64,000 bases of DNA from contig DATGFS010000009.1 in NCBI GenBank assembly GCA_035308905.1, positions 1 through 64,000 of the forward strand, read 5' to 3'. This document shows positions 23,629 to 32,701 of the stretch, in pieces. The stretch is from a bacterium (lineage in GTDB: Bacteria > Sysuimicrobiota > Sysuimicrobiia > Sysuimicrobiales > Segetimicrobiaceae). Below the pieces are notes generated by a model. The model did no database searches. It saw only the letters and a program-made list of their open reading frames with translations, and was not told the DNA's origin. A program made the translations under genes and the position numbers. Every line of letters starts with the position of its first letter. Position 1 is the first letter of the stretch.

Positions 23629-25061
23629 GTCCCCGCATCACCCTCGCGCTGGCGATCGTCGTCGCCCTCGTCGGCGGCTACATTCTGGTCGTCGACCGGC
23701 CGCAGGCGCAGCGCGCGGAACAGGCGCGGCACCTCGTGCACCTCCCGAAGGCCTCGATTACGCAGATCACGGTGCGGAGCGGCAAGAACACGGCCGAGCT
23801 CGTGCGGACCGACGCCACACACTGGATGCTGACCCGGCCGTTCGCGGCGCCGGCGTCCGGCTACGCGGTGTCCGACCTGCTCGACGGCGTGCTCGCAATC
23901 GTGCCGCAGCGGACCGTCGCCGACAAGACCTCGGACTGGGCCGCGTACGGGCTGGCGACGCCGGATACCGAGCTCACGCTCCACACCCAGGACGGCAAGA
24001 CGGCCGCCGTCGACATCGGCAAGTCCTCGCCGGTCTCGACGGGGCTCTACGCGCGCGCGGTGCCCGGGGACGCGGTCTACCTCGTCGACGCGTCGGCCCG
24101 CGACGCGCTGGCGAAGACGGCCGCCGACCTGCGCCAGAAGACCCTCGCGGATTTTTCCAATGCGGACGTGCAGCGCGTGCGCGTCGCCTCTGCGTCCGGG
24201 GTGCTCACCGTCGACCGCATCGGGCCGGACCGCTGGCGTCTGGGCGGCGCCCACCCGTGGCCGGCCGACGACTTTAAAGTGACCGACCTTTTCTTCCCGA
24301 TCACCACCTCGGACGCCAAGGCGTTCCACGACGGGGTGCGCGACCTCGCCCCCTACGGACTCGACCACCCGGCCGTTACCGTGGACGTCACCCTGAAGAA
24401 GCAGTCGACGCCGCTGCGTCTGATCTTCGCGTCAAAAGGGAAGGTCACGTATGCGATGGTCGCGGGGGCGGCGACGGTGTTGGAGCTGGACGCGGGACTG
24501 GCGAAGCGGCTGACGCCGGCGCCCATCTCGCTCGTCAGCAAGCGCCTCCTGCCGTACAACGCGCAAAATCTCACCGCGGTGACGTGGAGCCGGGACGAGC
24601 AGGTGCTGCAGATCCACCGTCAGGGCCCCGGGTTCTCCGGCGGCGGCCTCTCGGACAGTCAGATCACCGACATGTTCTCGTCGATCAACATCCTCGAGGG
24701 CGATACCGTGGAGGCGCTCGCCGCGGCGCCGGCGGGGACGCCCGCCTTCACGATCCAGACCGACGGCGGCGAGGGCGCCCAGTTCCGCGTCGTGGTCTAC
24801 CGGCGCCCTGGCGGCGCGTGGCTCGCCACCAACACGGCGCTCGGCCTGCAGTACGCACTGCCGTCGAACGCGTTCGACGGCTTCCCGAAGGCCATTACGG
24901 CGTTCCTCGGTCTGCCCAAGGCCGCGCCGGCCGGCGGGACCAAGCCGGCGCCGGGGGGCGGAGCCGTGACCGTGACGCCGACACAACCGGGCGCGGGCGT
25001 CACGCCGACGGCCCCGCGGCCGGGCGGAGGGCCTGCTCCGGCCAAGCCGCCGACGCCATGA
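23625..25061 (+). CDS. DUF4340 protein, partner of the Gld-type ABC system
   Basis: A 478-residue protein with one N-terminal membrane anchor (ITLALAIVVALVGGYILVV) and repeated DUF4340 units, each with W-x-L-T-x-P-like segments (THWMLTRPFAAPASGYAVSDLLDGV; YGLATPDTELTLHT). DUF4340 proteins are regular partners of GldG-type systems and are thought to sit on the outer face. GTG start overlaps the previous stop by four bases. The last 50 residues are a low-complexity Pro/Gly/Thr tail, perhaps spanning the cell wall. Confidence 0.88.
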   Translation: MSPRITLALAIVVALVGGYILVVDRPQAQRAEQARHLVHLPKASITQITVRSGKNTAELVRTDATHWMLTRPFAAPASGYAVSDLLDGVLAIVPQRTVADKTSDWAAYGLATPDTELTLHTQDGKTAAVDIGKSSPVSTGLYARAVPGDAVYLVDASARDALAKTAADLRQKTLADFSNADVQRVRVASASGVLTVDRIGPDRWRLGGAHPWPADDFKVTDLFFPITTSDAKAFHDGVRDLAPYGLDHPAVTVDVTLKKQSTPLRLIFASKGKVTYAMVAGAATVLELDAGLAKRLTPAPISLVSKRLLPYNAQNLTAVTWSRDEQVLQIHRQGPGFSGGGLSDSQITDMFSSINILEGDTVEALAAAPAGTPAFTIQTDGGEGAQFRVVVYRRPGGAWLATNTALGLQYALPSNAFDGFPKAITAFLGLPKAAPAGGTKPAPGGGAVTVTPTQPGAGVTPTAPRPGGGPAPAKPPTP

Positions 25062-25188
25062 GGAGCCGGCTCCGGCCGCCAGCGGCGTCGCTGCGGCCGT
25101 AGGGCGCGGCGGGGAGGACGACCGTGCCCGAGCGCCGAAAAGCTCCGCAACTAATCTCGCACCATACACATACCAGCGGACGGCGCAG

Positions 25189-27456
25189 ATGCAGACGACG
25201 CAGCTGACGCGACAAGGCATGGCCCGCGTGCTCGCGATTCTCCTCGTGCTGGGACTCCTCGCCCCGGCGGCCCGCGGGGCGGGGCCCGCCGACTGGCCCT
25301 CGGTGCTCGTCTCGAACATGGTGGCGCTGCCCGTCGCGGCCGGCGTCGAGTACCGGCACGTTTCCATGATGACCTCCGACGGGCCGCTCGACCTGCACCA
25401 TCTGCTTGTCGATCTGGCCAACCCGACCGTGCATCTCGGCGTCGGCGTCGCGCACGATCGGCTGATCAGCGACGACGAGTCCGTCTCGTCGATGGCGGCC
25501 CGCGCCGGCGCGATCGCGGCCATCAACGCCGACTACTTCGACATCCACCAGTCGGGCATGCCGCTCAACATCGTCATCAGCAACGGCCAGCTGCTGCGGA
25601 GCCCGTGGCGGTTTGTCGCCCTCGTCGTCAACCGCGACGGCGTGGCGCGCATCGTACGCTACCGCTGGACGGGCACCGTCGTCACGGATTCCGGCGAGAC
25701 CCAGCCGCTCGAGAGTTTCAACGCGGGTCTGCCCCAGAATGGCATCACCGTCATCTCGAACGTGCGCGGCTTTGGGGCGCCGCCGCCGGAGCCGGGCGTG
25801 CGTCAGGCGGTCGCCGAGCTGTCCGCGGCCGATCCGGGATCCGCGGGCTCGGGCGGGCGGTACTTCGTCAAGCAGATCTGGGCGCAGCAGGCGTTCTACG
25901 CGCCGTTTCCCCAGGGCGAGATCATCCTGGTCGGCCGCGGCGCCGGGGCGGACTGGATCCAGCGGCGCCTCAGCGCGGGCGTGACCGTCGCCGTCAACCT
26001 CACCACCGATCCGGACTGGCACGACGCGCAGGTCGCCGTCGGGGGCGGCCCGATCCTGGTGGACGGCGGGCAGCTTGTCGAAGACTCCGACGCGCCCGCG
26101 GCCGCCGAACGAAACATCCGCTATCCCGCGGCCGCGGTCGGGATCAGTCCCGACGGCCGGCACCTGACGTTCGTCGAGGCCGACGGCCGCCAGCCGTGGC
26201 TCAGCATCGGATTGACGCGGCCCCAGCTCGCCGCGTACATGCAGCGGCAGGGCGCCTACCAGGCGATGGCCTTCGACAGCGGCGGGTCGGCCGAGATGGT
26301 CGTGCGGATGCCGGGGCAGCCGCAGGTGTCGGTCGTCAATTCGCCCTCCGATGGGACGGAGCGCCCCGTGGCGGATGCCGTGCTCGTCTACACGACCGCC
26401 ACCCCGGGCCCACCGGTGAGGATTCTCGTCAACAACAATCAGCCGCTGTTCCTCTATCCGGGCGCCCACGTGACGCCGCCCGCGGTCGGCGTGGACGCGC
26501 AGGGCAACCCCGTCTCGTTAACCGATCCGGTGCAGCTCGCGGCTTCCGGGGGCTTGCTGCGGATCGACGGCCTGCCGTCGCGGGGCGTCGCCCTGCCGCG
26601 GCAGCCGGCGCCGGATTTCGTGAGGGTGGGCGGCGACGGCAGCATCGTCGCCGGGACGCAGCCCGCGGACGGAACGGTCACGGTGCAGAGCGGCGCCGCC
26701 TCGGGCGCCGTGCCGGTGTCGGTGGTCACGCGCCTGGCGCGCCTCGTTGTCGCGCCCGGCTCGCTGTCGGTCGCGCCGGGCGAGAGCGCGACACTCCGCG
26801 TGTCCGGGCAGGATCCGTCGGGCCGCCTCGTCACGCTGCCCCAAGACGCGGTCGCCTGGCTGATGTCGCCGCCGGGGCTCGGCGCCGTTCAGGCGCCCGG
26901 CACGTTCGTCGCGGGCACGGTGACCGGGACGGGACTCTTGACCGCCCGGCTTGCGGGCGCGAGTACCGAACTGCGCGTATCGGTCGGCGGCCCCCAGAGC
27001 CGTCTCATCCCGGCGTTCGAAGAGCAGGCGTCCTTCCGCGGCTATCCGCCGCAGGCCGTGACCGGCGACGTCACACTGGTCTCGACGCCGAGCCGGGACA
27101 ACCGGCAGTCGGTGCGCCTGGCCTTTCACCTCGATGGGCAGGGCAGCCGCGCCGCGTACGTGGAGACGGATCTGACGCTGCCGGGCGAGCCCACCGGCGT
27201 CTCGGTCTGGGTGTACGGCGACGGCGACGGGGCGTGGCTGCGCGGCGCGTACACCGACGCGAAGGGCGACCGCGGCACCGTCACGTTTGCGCGGCACGTG
27301 GACTGGCAGGGCTGGAAGCAGCTGACGGCGTCGCTTCCGAGCGGCGTTGCCTATCCAATTCGCTGGACCTACGTATACGTAGTCGAGACCGATCCCACGA
27401 AGACGCCGAGCGGGGAGATCTTCCTTAGCGGACTGCGCGCGCTGTACAACCACTAA
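25189..27456 (+). CDS. Exported phosphodiester glycosidase (NAGPA-type) protein
   Basis: 755 residues. A signal peptide (MARVLAILLVLGLLAPAARG within the first 30 residues) leads into a phosphodiester glycosidase domain (about residues 75-400) with AGAIAAINADYFDIHQSGMP, VGGGPILVDGG and AMAFDSGGSAEMVV, the segments that mark the family of human uncovering enzyme. Bacterial members cleave GlcNAc-phosphodiesters such as teichoic-acid or capsule linkages. Residues 400-600 look like bacterial Ig-like (Big) repeats, and the last 150 residues like a carbohydrate-binding beta sandwich. The start may be 25189 or the internal ATG at 25219. Confidence 0.88.
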   Translation: MQTTQLTRQGMARVLAILLVLGLLAPAARGAGPADWPSVLVSNMVALPVAAGVEYRHVSMMTSDGPLDLHHLLVDLANPTVHLGVGVAHDRLISDDESVSSMAARAGAIAAINADYFDIHQSGMPLNIVISNGQLLRSPWRFVALVVNRDGVARIVRYRWTGTVVTDSGETQPLESFNAGLPQNGITVISNVRGFGAPPPEPGVRQAVAELSAADPGSAGSGGRYFVKQIWAQQAFYAPFPQGEIILVGRGAGADWIQRRLSAGVTVAVNLTTDPDWHDAQVAVGGGPILVDGGQLVEDSDAPAAAERNIRYPAAAVGISPDGRHLTFVEADGRQPWLSIGLTRPQLAAYMQRQGAYQAMAFDSGGSAEMVVRMPGQPQVSVVNSPSDGTERPVADAVLVYTTATPGPPVRILVNNNQPLFLYPGAHVTPPAVGVDAQGNPVSLTDPVQLAASGGLLRIDGLPSRGVALPRQPAPDFVRVGGDGSIVAGTQPADGTVTVQSGAASGAVPVSVVTRLARLVVAPGSLSVAPGESATLRVSGQDPSGRLVTLPQDAVAWLMSPPGLGAVQAPGTFVAGTVTGTGLLTARLAGASTELRVSVGGPQSRLIPAFEEQASFRGYPPQAVTGDVTLVSTPSRDNRQSVRLAFHLDGQGSRAAYVETDLTLPGEPTGVSVWVYGDGDGAWLRGAYTDAKGDRGTVTFARHVDWQGWKQLTASLPSGVAYPIRWTYVYVVETDPTKTPSGEIFLSGLRALYNH

Positions 27457-27537
27457 GCTCGTCCCGATTCGACAGGGAAGACCCGTGTCCGCGCCGCATT
27501 GGACCGGGGTAAACCTATCACGCAGGACCACCACGGT

Positions 27538-29742
27538 ATGAATTCATCATTGCCGAGATCACCACACCGGCGCGCGGCGGCGGGCCTGTCCCTTCGCCGC
27601 CGCCCCATGATCCCCGCGGCACTGTTGGTGGCGGCGCTGCTCGTCGCCGCGCCGGCGCGGGGGGTCCCGGCCTCCGACCGCCTCGCCGCCGCCGTTGACT
27701 CCTACCGCCGCAACGATCTCGCGAGCGCGCAGAATCTGCTCGAGCCGCTCGCGCAGGAGGACGGCGCCGAAGGCGGGCGCGCCGCGTACCTGCTCGGCGT
27801 CATCGACATGGCGCAGAAGCGGTACGAGGACGCCGCCGCGGTCTTCCGGCACGCCGCGAACGCCGCGCCGCTTCTCGCCGATCACGCGGAGTACTACTTC
27901 GGAGTGGCCGACTTCGACGCGGGCCGCTTCGGCGATGCGGCCAGCGCGTTCGCGGACGTGATCGCGCGCTTCCCCGATTCGAGCATGCGCGGTCTCGCGC
28001 TGTTCTGGCGGGCGGAGAGCTTGTGGAGTGCCCGCGCGCCCGACGCGCCCGACGCGTTTCATCGGTATCTCGAGCAGTTCAGCCAGGGGATGCATGCCGC
28101 GCAGGCGTGGTTCGATATGGGCCAGGCGCTCGAAGCCCAGGGACGCTGGGCCGACGCCGCACAGGCCTACCGGCGGATTCCGTGGGCCTTCCCCGCCAGT
28201 CCCTACGCGGCATCCGCGCGCACGCGCCTCGATGCGCTCGCGCGCGCGCATCCGCTGCCGGCGGACGCGACCCCGGTCGAGGTATTCTATCAGCGCGCGC
28301 AGAGCGAGTTCGACGCCAGCGACGGCGGGGCGGCGTGGGCCGACCTCCAGCGCGTGCTGTCGATGCCGCGGGCCTGGCTCTTCAACGACGGCATCTTTTA
28401 CATGCTGGGCGCACTGAACTACGAGCAGCGCCGGTTCGCGGATGCCTCGCGGTGGTTCCAGCAGGACGTCGCGCTGCGGCAGACGCACGCGGACGATTCG
28501 CTCTTCTATTTGATGCGCATCGCGCTCGCGGGCGGCCGGGAGGCCGACGCGCTTGCGTTCGCGCGCCGGCTGGCGGCGGAGTACCCGAAGTCGTCGCTCG
28601 CGCCGCGGGGCCTCTATCTCGTCGCCGAGACGCGCGCGGACCGCGGCGCCGCCGGACCCGCGCTGGCCCTCTATAGGGAGGCCGGCGACCGGTTCCCGCT
28701 CACCTGGTACGGCAGCCGCGCGCTGTGGCAGGTCGGCTGGCTGCTGTCGCGGAGCGGACAGTGGGCCGCGGCGCGGACCGCGTGGCTGCACGCCGCGCAG
28801 GCGTCAGCCGGGACCGACGCCGCGGCCGCGGCCTGGTACTGGGCCGCCCGCGCCGCGGCGCAGACCGGGCACGCCGATCTGGCGGCCGGCGATTATCGCC
28901 GCGCGGCGACGCTGTACGGCGACACGTACTACGGCCAGGGCGCCGCGGCGCGCCTCGGCGCGCCCGTCCGCGCCGCCATCGGGCCGGACGCTCCGGACGT
29001 GCCCGCGGGGACGATCCCGACGCTCGACCGGTTTCACGAGCTCGACGCGCTCGCGCAGACCGAGGACGCGACGCGCGACCTCGAAGCGGCCGCGGCCGCC
29101 GCACCCGCCGCGACCCGCCCCGCGGTGCTGACCTTGTTGAGTCAGCGGTATATTGATGTGGGGACGCCCCGCCGCGGGATCGGCGTGGCCGAAGACGCCC
29201 GCGACGCCCTCGGCACCCCGGCGCCGCACCGGCTTCCGCTCGCGCTGTGGCAGGCGCTGTACCCGCGCCCGCAGTGGACGGCGATCACGCAGGCCGCGTC
29301 CCGCGACGGGGTGGACCCGTATCTCATCGCCGGCGTGATCCGGGAGGAGAGCCGGTTCGATCCGGCCGCCGTCTCGTCGGCCGGCGCCTACGGCCTGATG
29401 CAGCTGATGCCGGGCACGGCCCAGAGCACCGCGCGCAGCCTGGGCATGACTTCGCCGGACCAGCGGGGGCTTATCGATCCCGCGACGAACATCGCTCTTG
29501 GCGCCGCGGTCCTCAAAGCCGAGCTCATGCGGTTTGGCCGAGTCGATCTCGCGCTCGCCGCCTACAACGCCGGCCCGAACGCCGCGCGCGGATGGCTGGC
29601 GGCGCGATCCGGCGCCGATCCGGATACTTTCGTCGAAGCGATCCCGTACAGCGAGACCCGCGGATACGTCAAGACGGTCCAGCAGTCTGCCGCGATGTAT
29701 CGCTGGCTCTATCAGAACGGGCATCCAACGGCGGCCCAGTAA
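27538..29742 (+). CDS. Exported Slt70-like lytic transglycosylase with TPR repeats
   Basis: About 734 residues. A signal peptide (MIPAALLVAALLVAAPARG, preceded by basic residues) is followed by a long superhelical TPR region (about residues 50-560) and a C-terminal SLT domain. The catalytic glutamate is E604 in VIREESRFDP; SSAGAYGLMQLMPGTAQ and LALAAYNAGP complete the family motifs. It cleaves peptidoglycan glycan strands to 1,6-anhydroMurNAc products, which is exactly the substrate class of the AnmK/MurQ locus at 38-40 kb. Start chosen as ATG 27538; ATG 27607 is an alternative. Confidence 0.92.
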   Translation: MNSSLPRSPHRRAAAGLSLRRRPMIPAALLVAALLVAAPARGVPASDRLAAAVDSYRRNDLASAQNLLEPLAQEDGAEGGRAAYLLGVIDMAQKRYEDAAAVFRHAANAAPLLADHAEYYFGVADFDAGRFGDAASAFADVIARFPDSSMRGLALFWRAESLWSARAPDAPDAFHRYLEQFSQGMHAAQAWFDMGQALEAQGRWADAAQAYRRIPWAFPASPYAASARTRLDALARAHPLPADATPVEVFYQRAQSEFDASDGGAAWADLQRVLSMPRAWLFNDGIFYMLGALNYEQRRFADASRWFQQDVALRQTHADDSLFYLMRIALAGGREADALAFARRLAAEYPKSSLAPRGLYLVAETRADRGAAGPALALYREAGDRFPLTWYGSRALWQVGWLLSRSGQWAAARTAWLHAAQASAGTDAAAAAWYWAARAAAQTGHADLAAGDYRRAATLYGDTYYGQGAAARLGAPVRAAIGPDAPDVPAGTIPTLDRFHELDALAQTEDATRDLEAAAAAAPAATRPAVLTLLSQRYIDVGTPRRGIGVAEDARDALGTPAPHRLPLALWQALYPRPQWTAITQAASRDGVDPYLIAGVIREESRFDPAAVSSAGAYGLMQLMPGTAQSTARSLGMTSPDQRGLIDPATNIALGAAVLKAELMRFGRVDLALAAYNAGPNAARGWLAARSGADPDTFVEAIPYSETRGYVKTVQQSAAMYRWLYQNGHPTAAQ

Positions 29743-29759
29743 TCTCAAGGAGGAATTTC

Positions 29760-31898
29760 ATGCCCCAGGCCCGTGCGCTGTCGTACGGCTCGTGGCCCTC
29801 CCCGATCACGGCGGATCTCGTCGCCGCATCGGGCATCGGCCTCGAGCAGGTCATGCTCGACGGCGACGACGTGTATTGGATCGAGACCCGGCCCGAGGAA
29901 GGCGGCCGGTCCGTCGTCGTGCGGCGGCAGGCGTCGGGCGCCGTCACCGACGCCACCCCCGCGCCGTTCAACGCGCGAACCCGCGTCCACGAGTACGGCG
30001 GCGGCGCCTACGCGGTGCGCGGCGCCGTCGTGTTCTTCTCCTCGTTTGACGACGGACGCCTCTACCGCTGCGGGCCGGGCGAGCCCCCGTCGGCGATCAC
30101 CCCGGAGGGCGAATACCGCTACGCCGATCTGGTCATCGACCTTCGCCGCGACCGTCTCGTGTGCGTGCGGGAAGACCACACCACGTCGGACCGCGAGGCG
30201 GTCAACACCATCGTGAGCGTCTCGTGCCGGGGCGGCGTGGCGCCGCGCGTGCTCGTCTCGGGCGGCGATTTTTATTCCGCGCCGCGACTCTCCGCCGACG
30301 GCTCTCGCCTCGCCTGGCTGACCTGGAACCACCCCAACATGCCGTGGGACGGGACGGAGCTGTGGGTCGGCGAGCTCGCGCGCGACGGCACGGTCGCGGG
30401 CGCGCGCCGCGTCGCGGGCGGGCCCAACGAGTCGGTGCTGCAGCCGGAATGGGGCCCCGACGGCACGTTGTACTTCCTCGCCGATCCGGCGGGGTGGTGG
30501 AATCCGTATCGCTGGCGCGACGGCAAGGTCGAGGCGGTGCTCAAGGCCGCGTCGGAGTTCGGCGGGCCGGCGTGGCGGCTCGGGCAGTCCACGTACGCGG
30601 TCGCGCCGGACGGCCGGCTGGTGTGCGTGCACCGCGCGGAGGGCGGCTCGCGCCTCGCGTGGCTGGATCCGGCGCGCGGCGTCCTGGAGCCGATCGCGCT
30701 GCCGTATACGTCGCTCGACAGCGTCCGGTGCGGGCGGCCGGGCATCGCGTTCATCGGCGGGTCGCCGACCGACTTCCCGTCCGTGGTGCTGACGGATCTG
30801 CGGGCGCGGCGCATCGACGCGCTGCGGAAGGCCGCGGCCGCGCCGGTCGACGCGGCGTATCTCTCGCGGCCCGAGCCCGTGGAGTTTCCCACGGAGGGCG
30901 GGCTGACCGCGCACGCCCTGTACTACGCGCCGGCGAATCCGGACGCGACGGGGCCCGCCGACGAGCGGCCCCCGCTGATCGTCAGCGTGCACGGCGGCCC
31001 GACCGGCGCCGCGTCATCGACCCTCAACCTGGGCGTGCAATATTGGACCAGCCGCGGCTTCGCGGTGGTGGACGTGAACTACGGCGGCAGCACGGGCTAC
31101 GGACGGGCGTACCGCGAGCGGCTCTACGGCCAGTGGGGGGTCGTGGACGTCGACGACGCCATCAACGCGGCGCGCCACCTGATCGAGCGGGGGGTGGCGG
31201 ATCCGGAGCGCGTCGTGATCCACGGCGGCAGCGCCGGCGGATACACGACGCTGGCCGCGCTGACCTTCCGCGATTTCTTCGCCGCCGGGGCGAGCTACTT
31301 CGGGATCAGCGACCTCGTCGTCTTCCACGAGGAGACCCACAAGTTCGAGTCGCGATACGACGAGCATCTCATCGGTCCCTATCCGGAGCGGCTCGATCTC
31401 TATAAGGAGCGGTCTCCGATTCAGTCGATCGACCGGCTGCGCGCGCCGCTGATCCTGTTCCAGGGGCTCGAGGACAAGATCGTGCCGCCGAACCAGTCCG
31501 AGATGATCTTCGAGGCGGCCAAGCGCAAAGGGATCCCGGTCGCGTACATCGCGTATCCGGGCGAGCAGCACGGTTTCCGCCGCGCGGAGCACATCAAGCG
31601 CACGCACGAGGCGGAGCTCTATTTCTACTCGCAGATCTTCGGCTTCCCGCTGGCCGAGACCGTCGAGCCGGTGCCGATCGAGAACCTCGAGCACGCCCCG
31701 CGCGGGCGTGCGCGGCGCGCCGGCGCCTCCGGCGCGCGCGCCCGCAAGACCGGCGACGGCGGCACTCATCGGGCCGGCGAACCGGCGGCCGCCGAGTCAA
31801 CCCCGGCCGAACCCGCCGCGCCTCCGGCGGACGACGAGCAGGGCCAGGAGTCCCGCACGGGACGCGGCCGCGGCGCCGCCCGCAAGAAGGCCCGCTAG
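29760..31898 (+). CDS. S9-family prolyl-oligopeptidase-type serine peptidase with basic tail
   Basis: A 712-residue two-domain peptidase: an N-terminal beta-propeller-like region (to about residue 390) and an alpha/beta-hydrolase domain with Ser491 (IHGGSAGGYTT), Asp572 (GLEDKIVPP) and His604 (GEQHGF). It resembles acylaminoacyl-/dipeptidyl-peptidases, cytosolic enzymes that trim short peptides. AAGGAGG before ATG 29760 sets the start. From about residue 640 the sequence becomes a low-complexity Ala/Gly/Arg/Pro tail ending in RKKAR, which is not part of the family and may bind nucleic acid or another acidic partner. Confidence 0.9.
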   Translation: MPQARALSYGSWPSPITADLVAASGIGLEQVMLDGDDVYWIETRPEEGGRSVVVRRQASGAVTDATPAPFNARTRVHEYGGGAYAVRGAVVFFSSFDDGRLYRCGPGEPPSAITPEGEYRYADLVIDLRRDRLVCVREDHTTSDREAVNTIVSVSCRGGVAPRVLVSGGDFYSAPRLSADGSRLAWLTWNHPNMPWDGTELWVGELARDGTVAGARRVAGGPNESVLQPEWGPDGTLYFLADPAGWWNPYRWRDGKVEAVLKAASEFGGPAWRLGQSTYAVAPDGRLVCVHRAEGGSRLAWLDPARGVLEPIALPYTSLDSVRCGRPGIAFIGGSPTDFPSVVLTDLRARRIDALRKAAAAPVDAAYLSRPEPVEFPTEGGLTAHALYYAPANPDATGPADERPPLIVSVHGGPTGAASSTLNLGVQYWTSRGFAVVDVNYGGSTGYGRAYRERLYGQWGVVDVDDAINAARHLIERGVADPERVVIHGGSAGGYTTLAALTFRDFFAAGASYFGISDLVVFHEETHKFESRYDEHLIGPYPERLDLYKERSPIQSIDRLRAPLILFQGLEDKIVPPNQSEMIFEAAKRKGIPVAYIAYPGEQHGFRRAEHIKRTHEAELYFYSQIFGFPLAETVEPVPIENLEHAPRGRARRAGASGARARKTGDGGTHRAGEPAAAESTPAEPAAPPADDEQGQESRTGRGRGAARKKAR

Positions 31899-31927
31899 GC
31901 GCACCGCGACTGAGTCGCTAGGGTATC

Positions 31928-32701
31928 TTGGCTCCGGTGAACGCGTCCGCAGGACGGTGGCGTCGTTTCCATCCCGGTGGACGCGTGCTCGGCGTCGCGC
32001 ACCGCGGGGCGTCGCGGGAAGCTCCCGAGAACACGCTCGCCGCGTTCCACCTCGCGCTCGCCGCGGGGGCGCCCGCGGTCGAGTGCGACGTGCAGCGCAC
32101 CCGGGATGGACGGCTCATCGTCATCCACGACCAGACGGTCGACCGCACAACGGACGGACGGGGGACCGCCGCCGCTCTGACGTTCGAGGAGATCCGGCGG
32201 CTCGACGCCGGATCCTGGTTTGGCCCGGCGTTTGCGGGCGAGCGCGTTCCGGCGCTCGACGAGGTGCTCGGTCTGGTGCGGGATCGGGCGTTTGTCTTGC
32301 TCGAGATCAAAAACGGGCCGATGTTCTACGAGGGCATCGAGGCGCAGGTCGCCGACGCGCTGCGGCGGCACGGAATGCTCGAGGCGGCGCTGGTGATCTC
32401 GTTCGATCACCCCGCGGTGCGGACGATGCGGGCGGCGGCGCCGGACGTGGCGACCGGGGTCATCTACACCGGCCGGCTGGCCGACGCCCGCGGCGCGGCC
32501 CGGGCCGCGGACGCCGACGCGCTGTGCCCGGGGTGGAGTCTTCTCACCGCCGGAGTCGTGGCGGAGGCGCACGATGCCGGGCTCGGGGTGGTTCCCTGGA
32601 CCGTTGACGAGGAGGCCGCGATGCGGCGCTGCCTCGCGTGGGGGGTCGACGGCGTCACGTCGAACGACGTGCGGCTCCTCACCCGGGTGCTCGGACGGTG
32701 A
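31928..32701 (+). CDS. Glycerophosphodiester phosphodiesterase
   Basis: A TIM-barrel GDPD of about 257 residues that hydrolyses deacylated phospholipids to glycerol-3-phosphate and an alcohol. The catalytic His pair is in VAHRGASREAPENT and VIHDQTVDRTT, with the Glu-x-Asp metal ligands in VECDVQRT. No signal peptide is visible, so it is cytosolic. The start is either TTG 31928 or GTG 31937. Its stop overlaps the start of glycerol kinase by one base, so the two probably work together in glycerol/glycerophosphodiester use. Confidence 0.9.
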   Translation: MAPVNASAGRWRRFHPGGRVLGVAHRGASREAPENTLAAFHLALAAGAPAVECDVQRTRDGRLIVIHDQTVDRTTDGRGTAAALTFEEIRRLDAGSWFGPAFAGERVPALDEVLGLVRDRAFVLLEIKNGPMFYEGIEAQVADALRRHGMLEAALVISFDHPAVRTMRAAAPDVATGVIYTGRLADARGAARAADADALCPGWSLLTAGVVAEAHDAGLGVVPWTVDEEAAMRRCLAWGVDGVTSNDVRLLTRVLGR

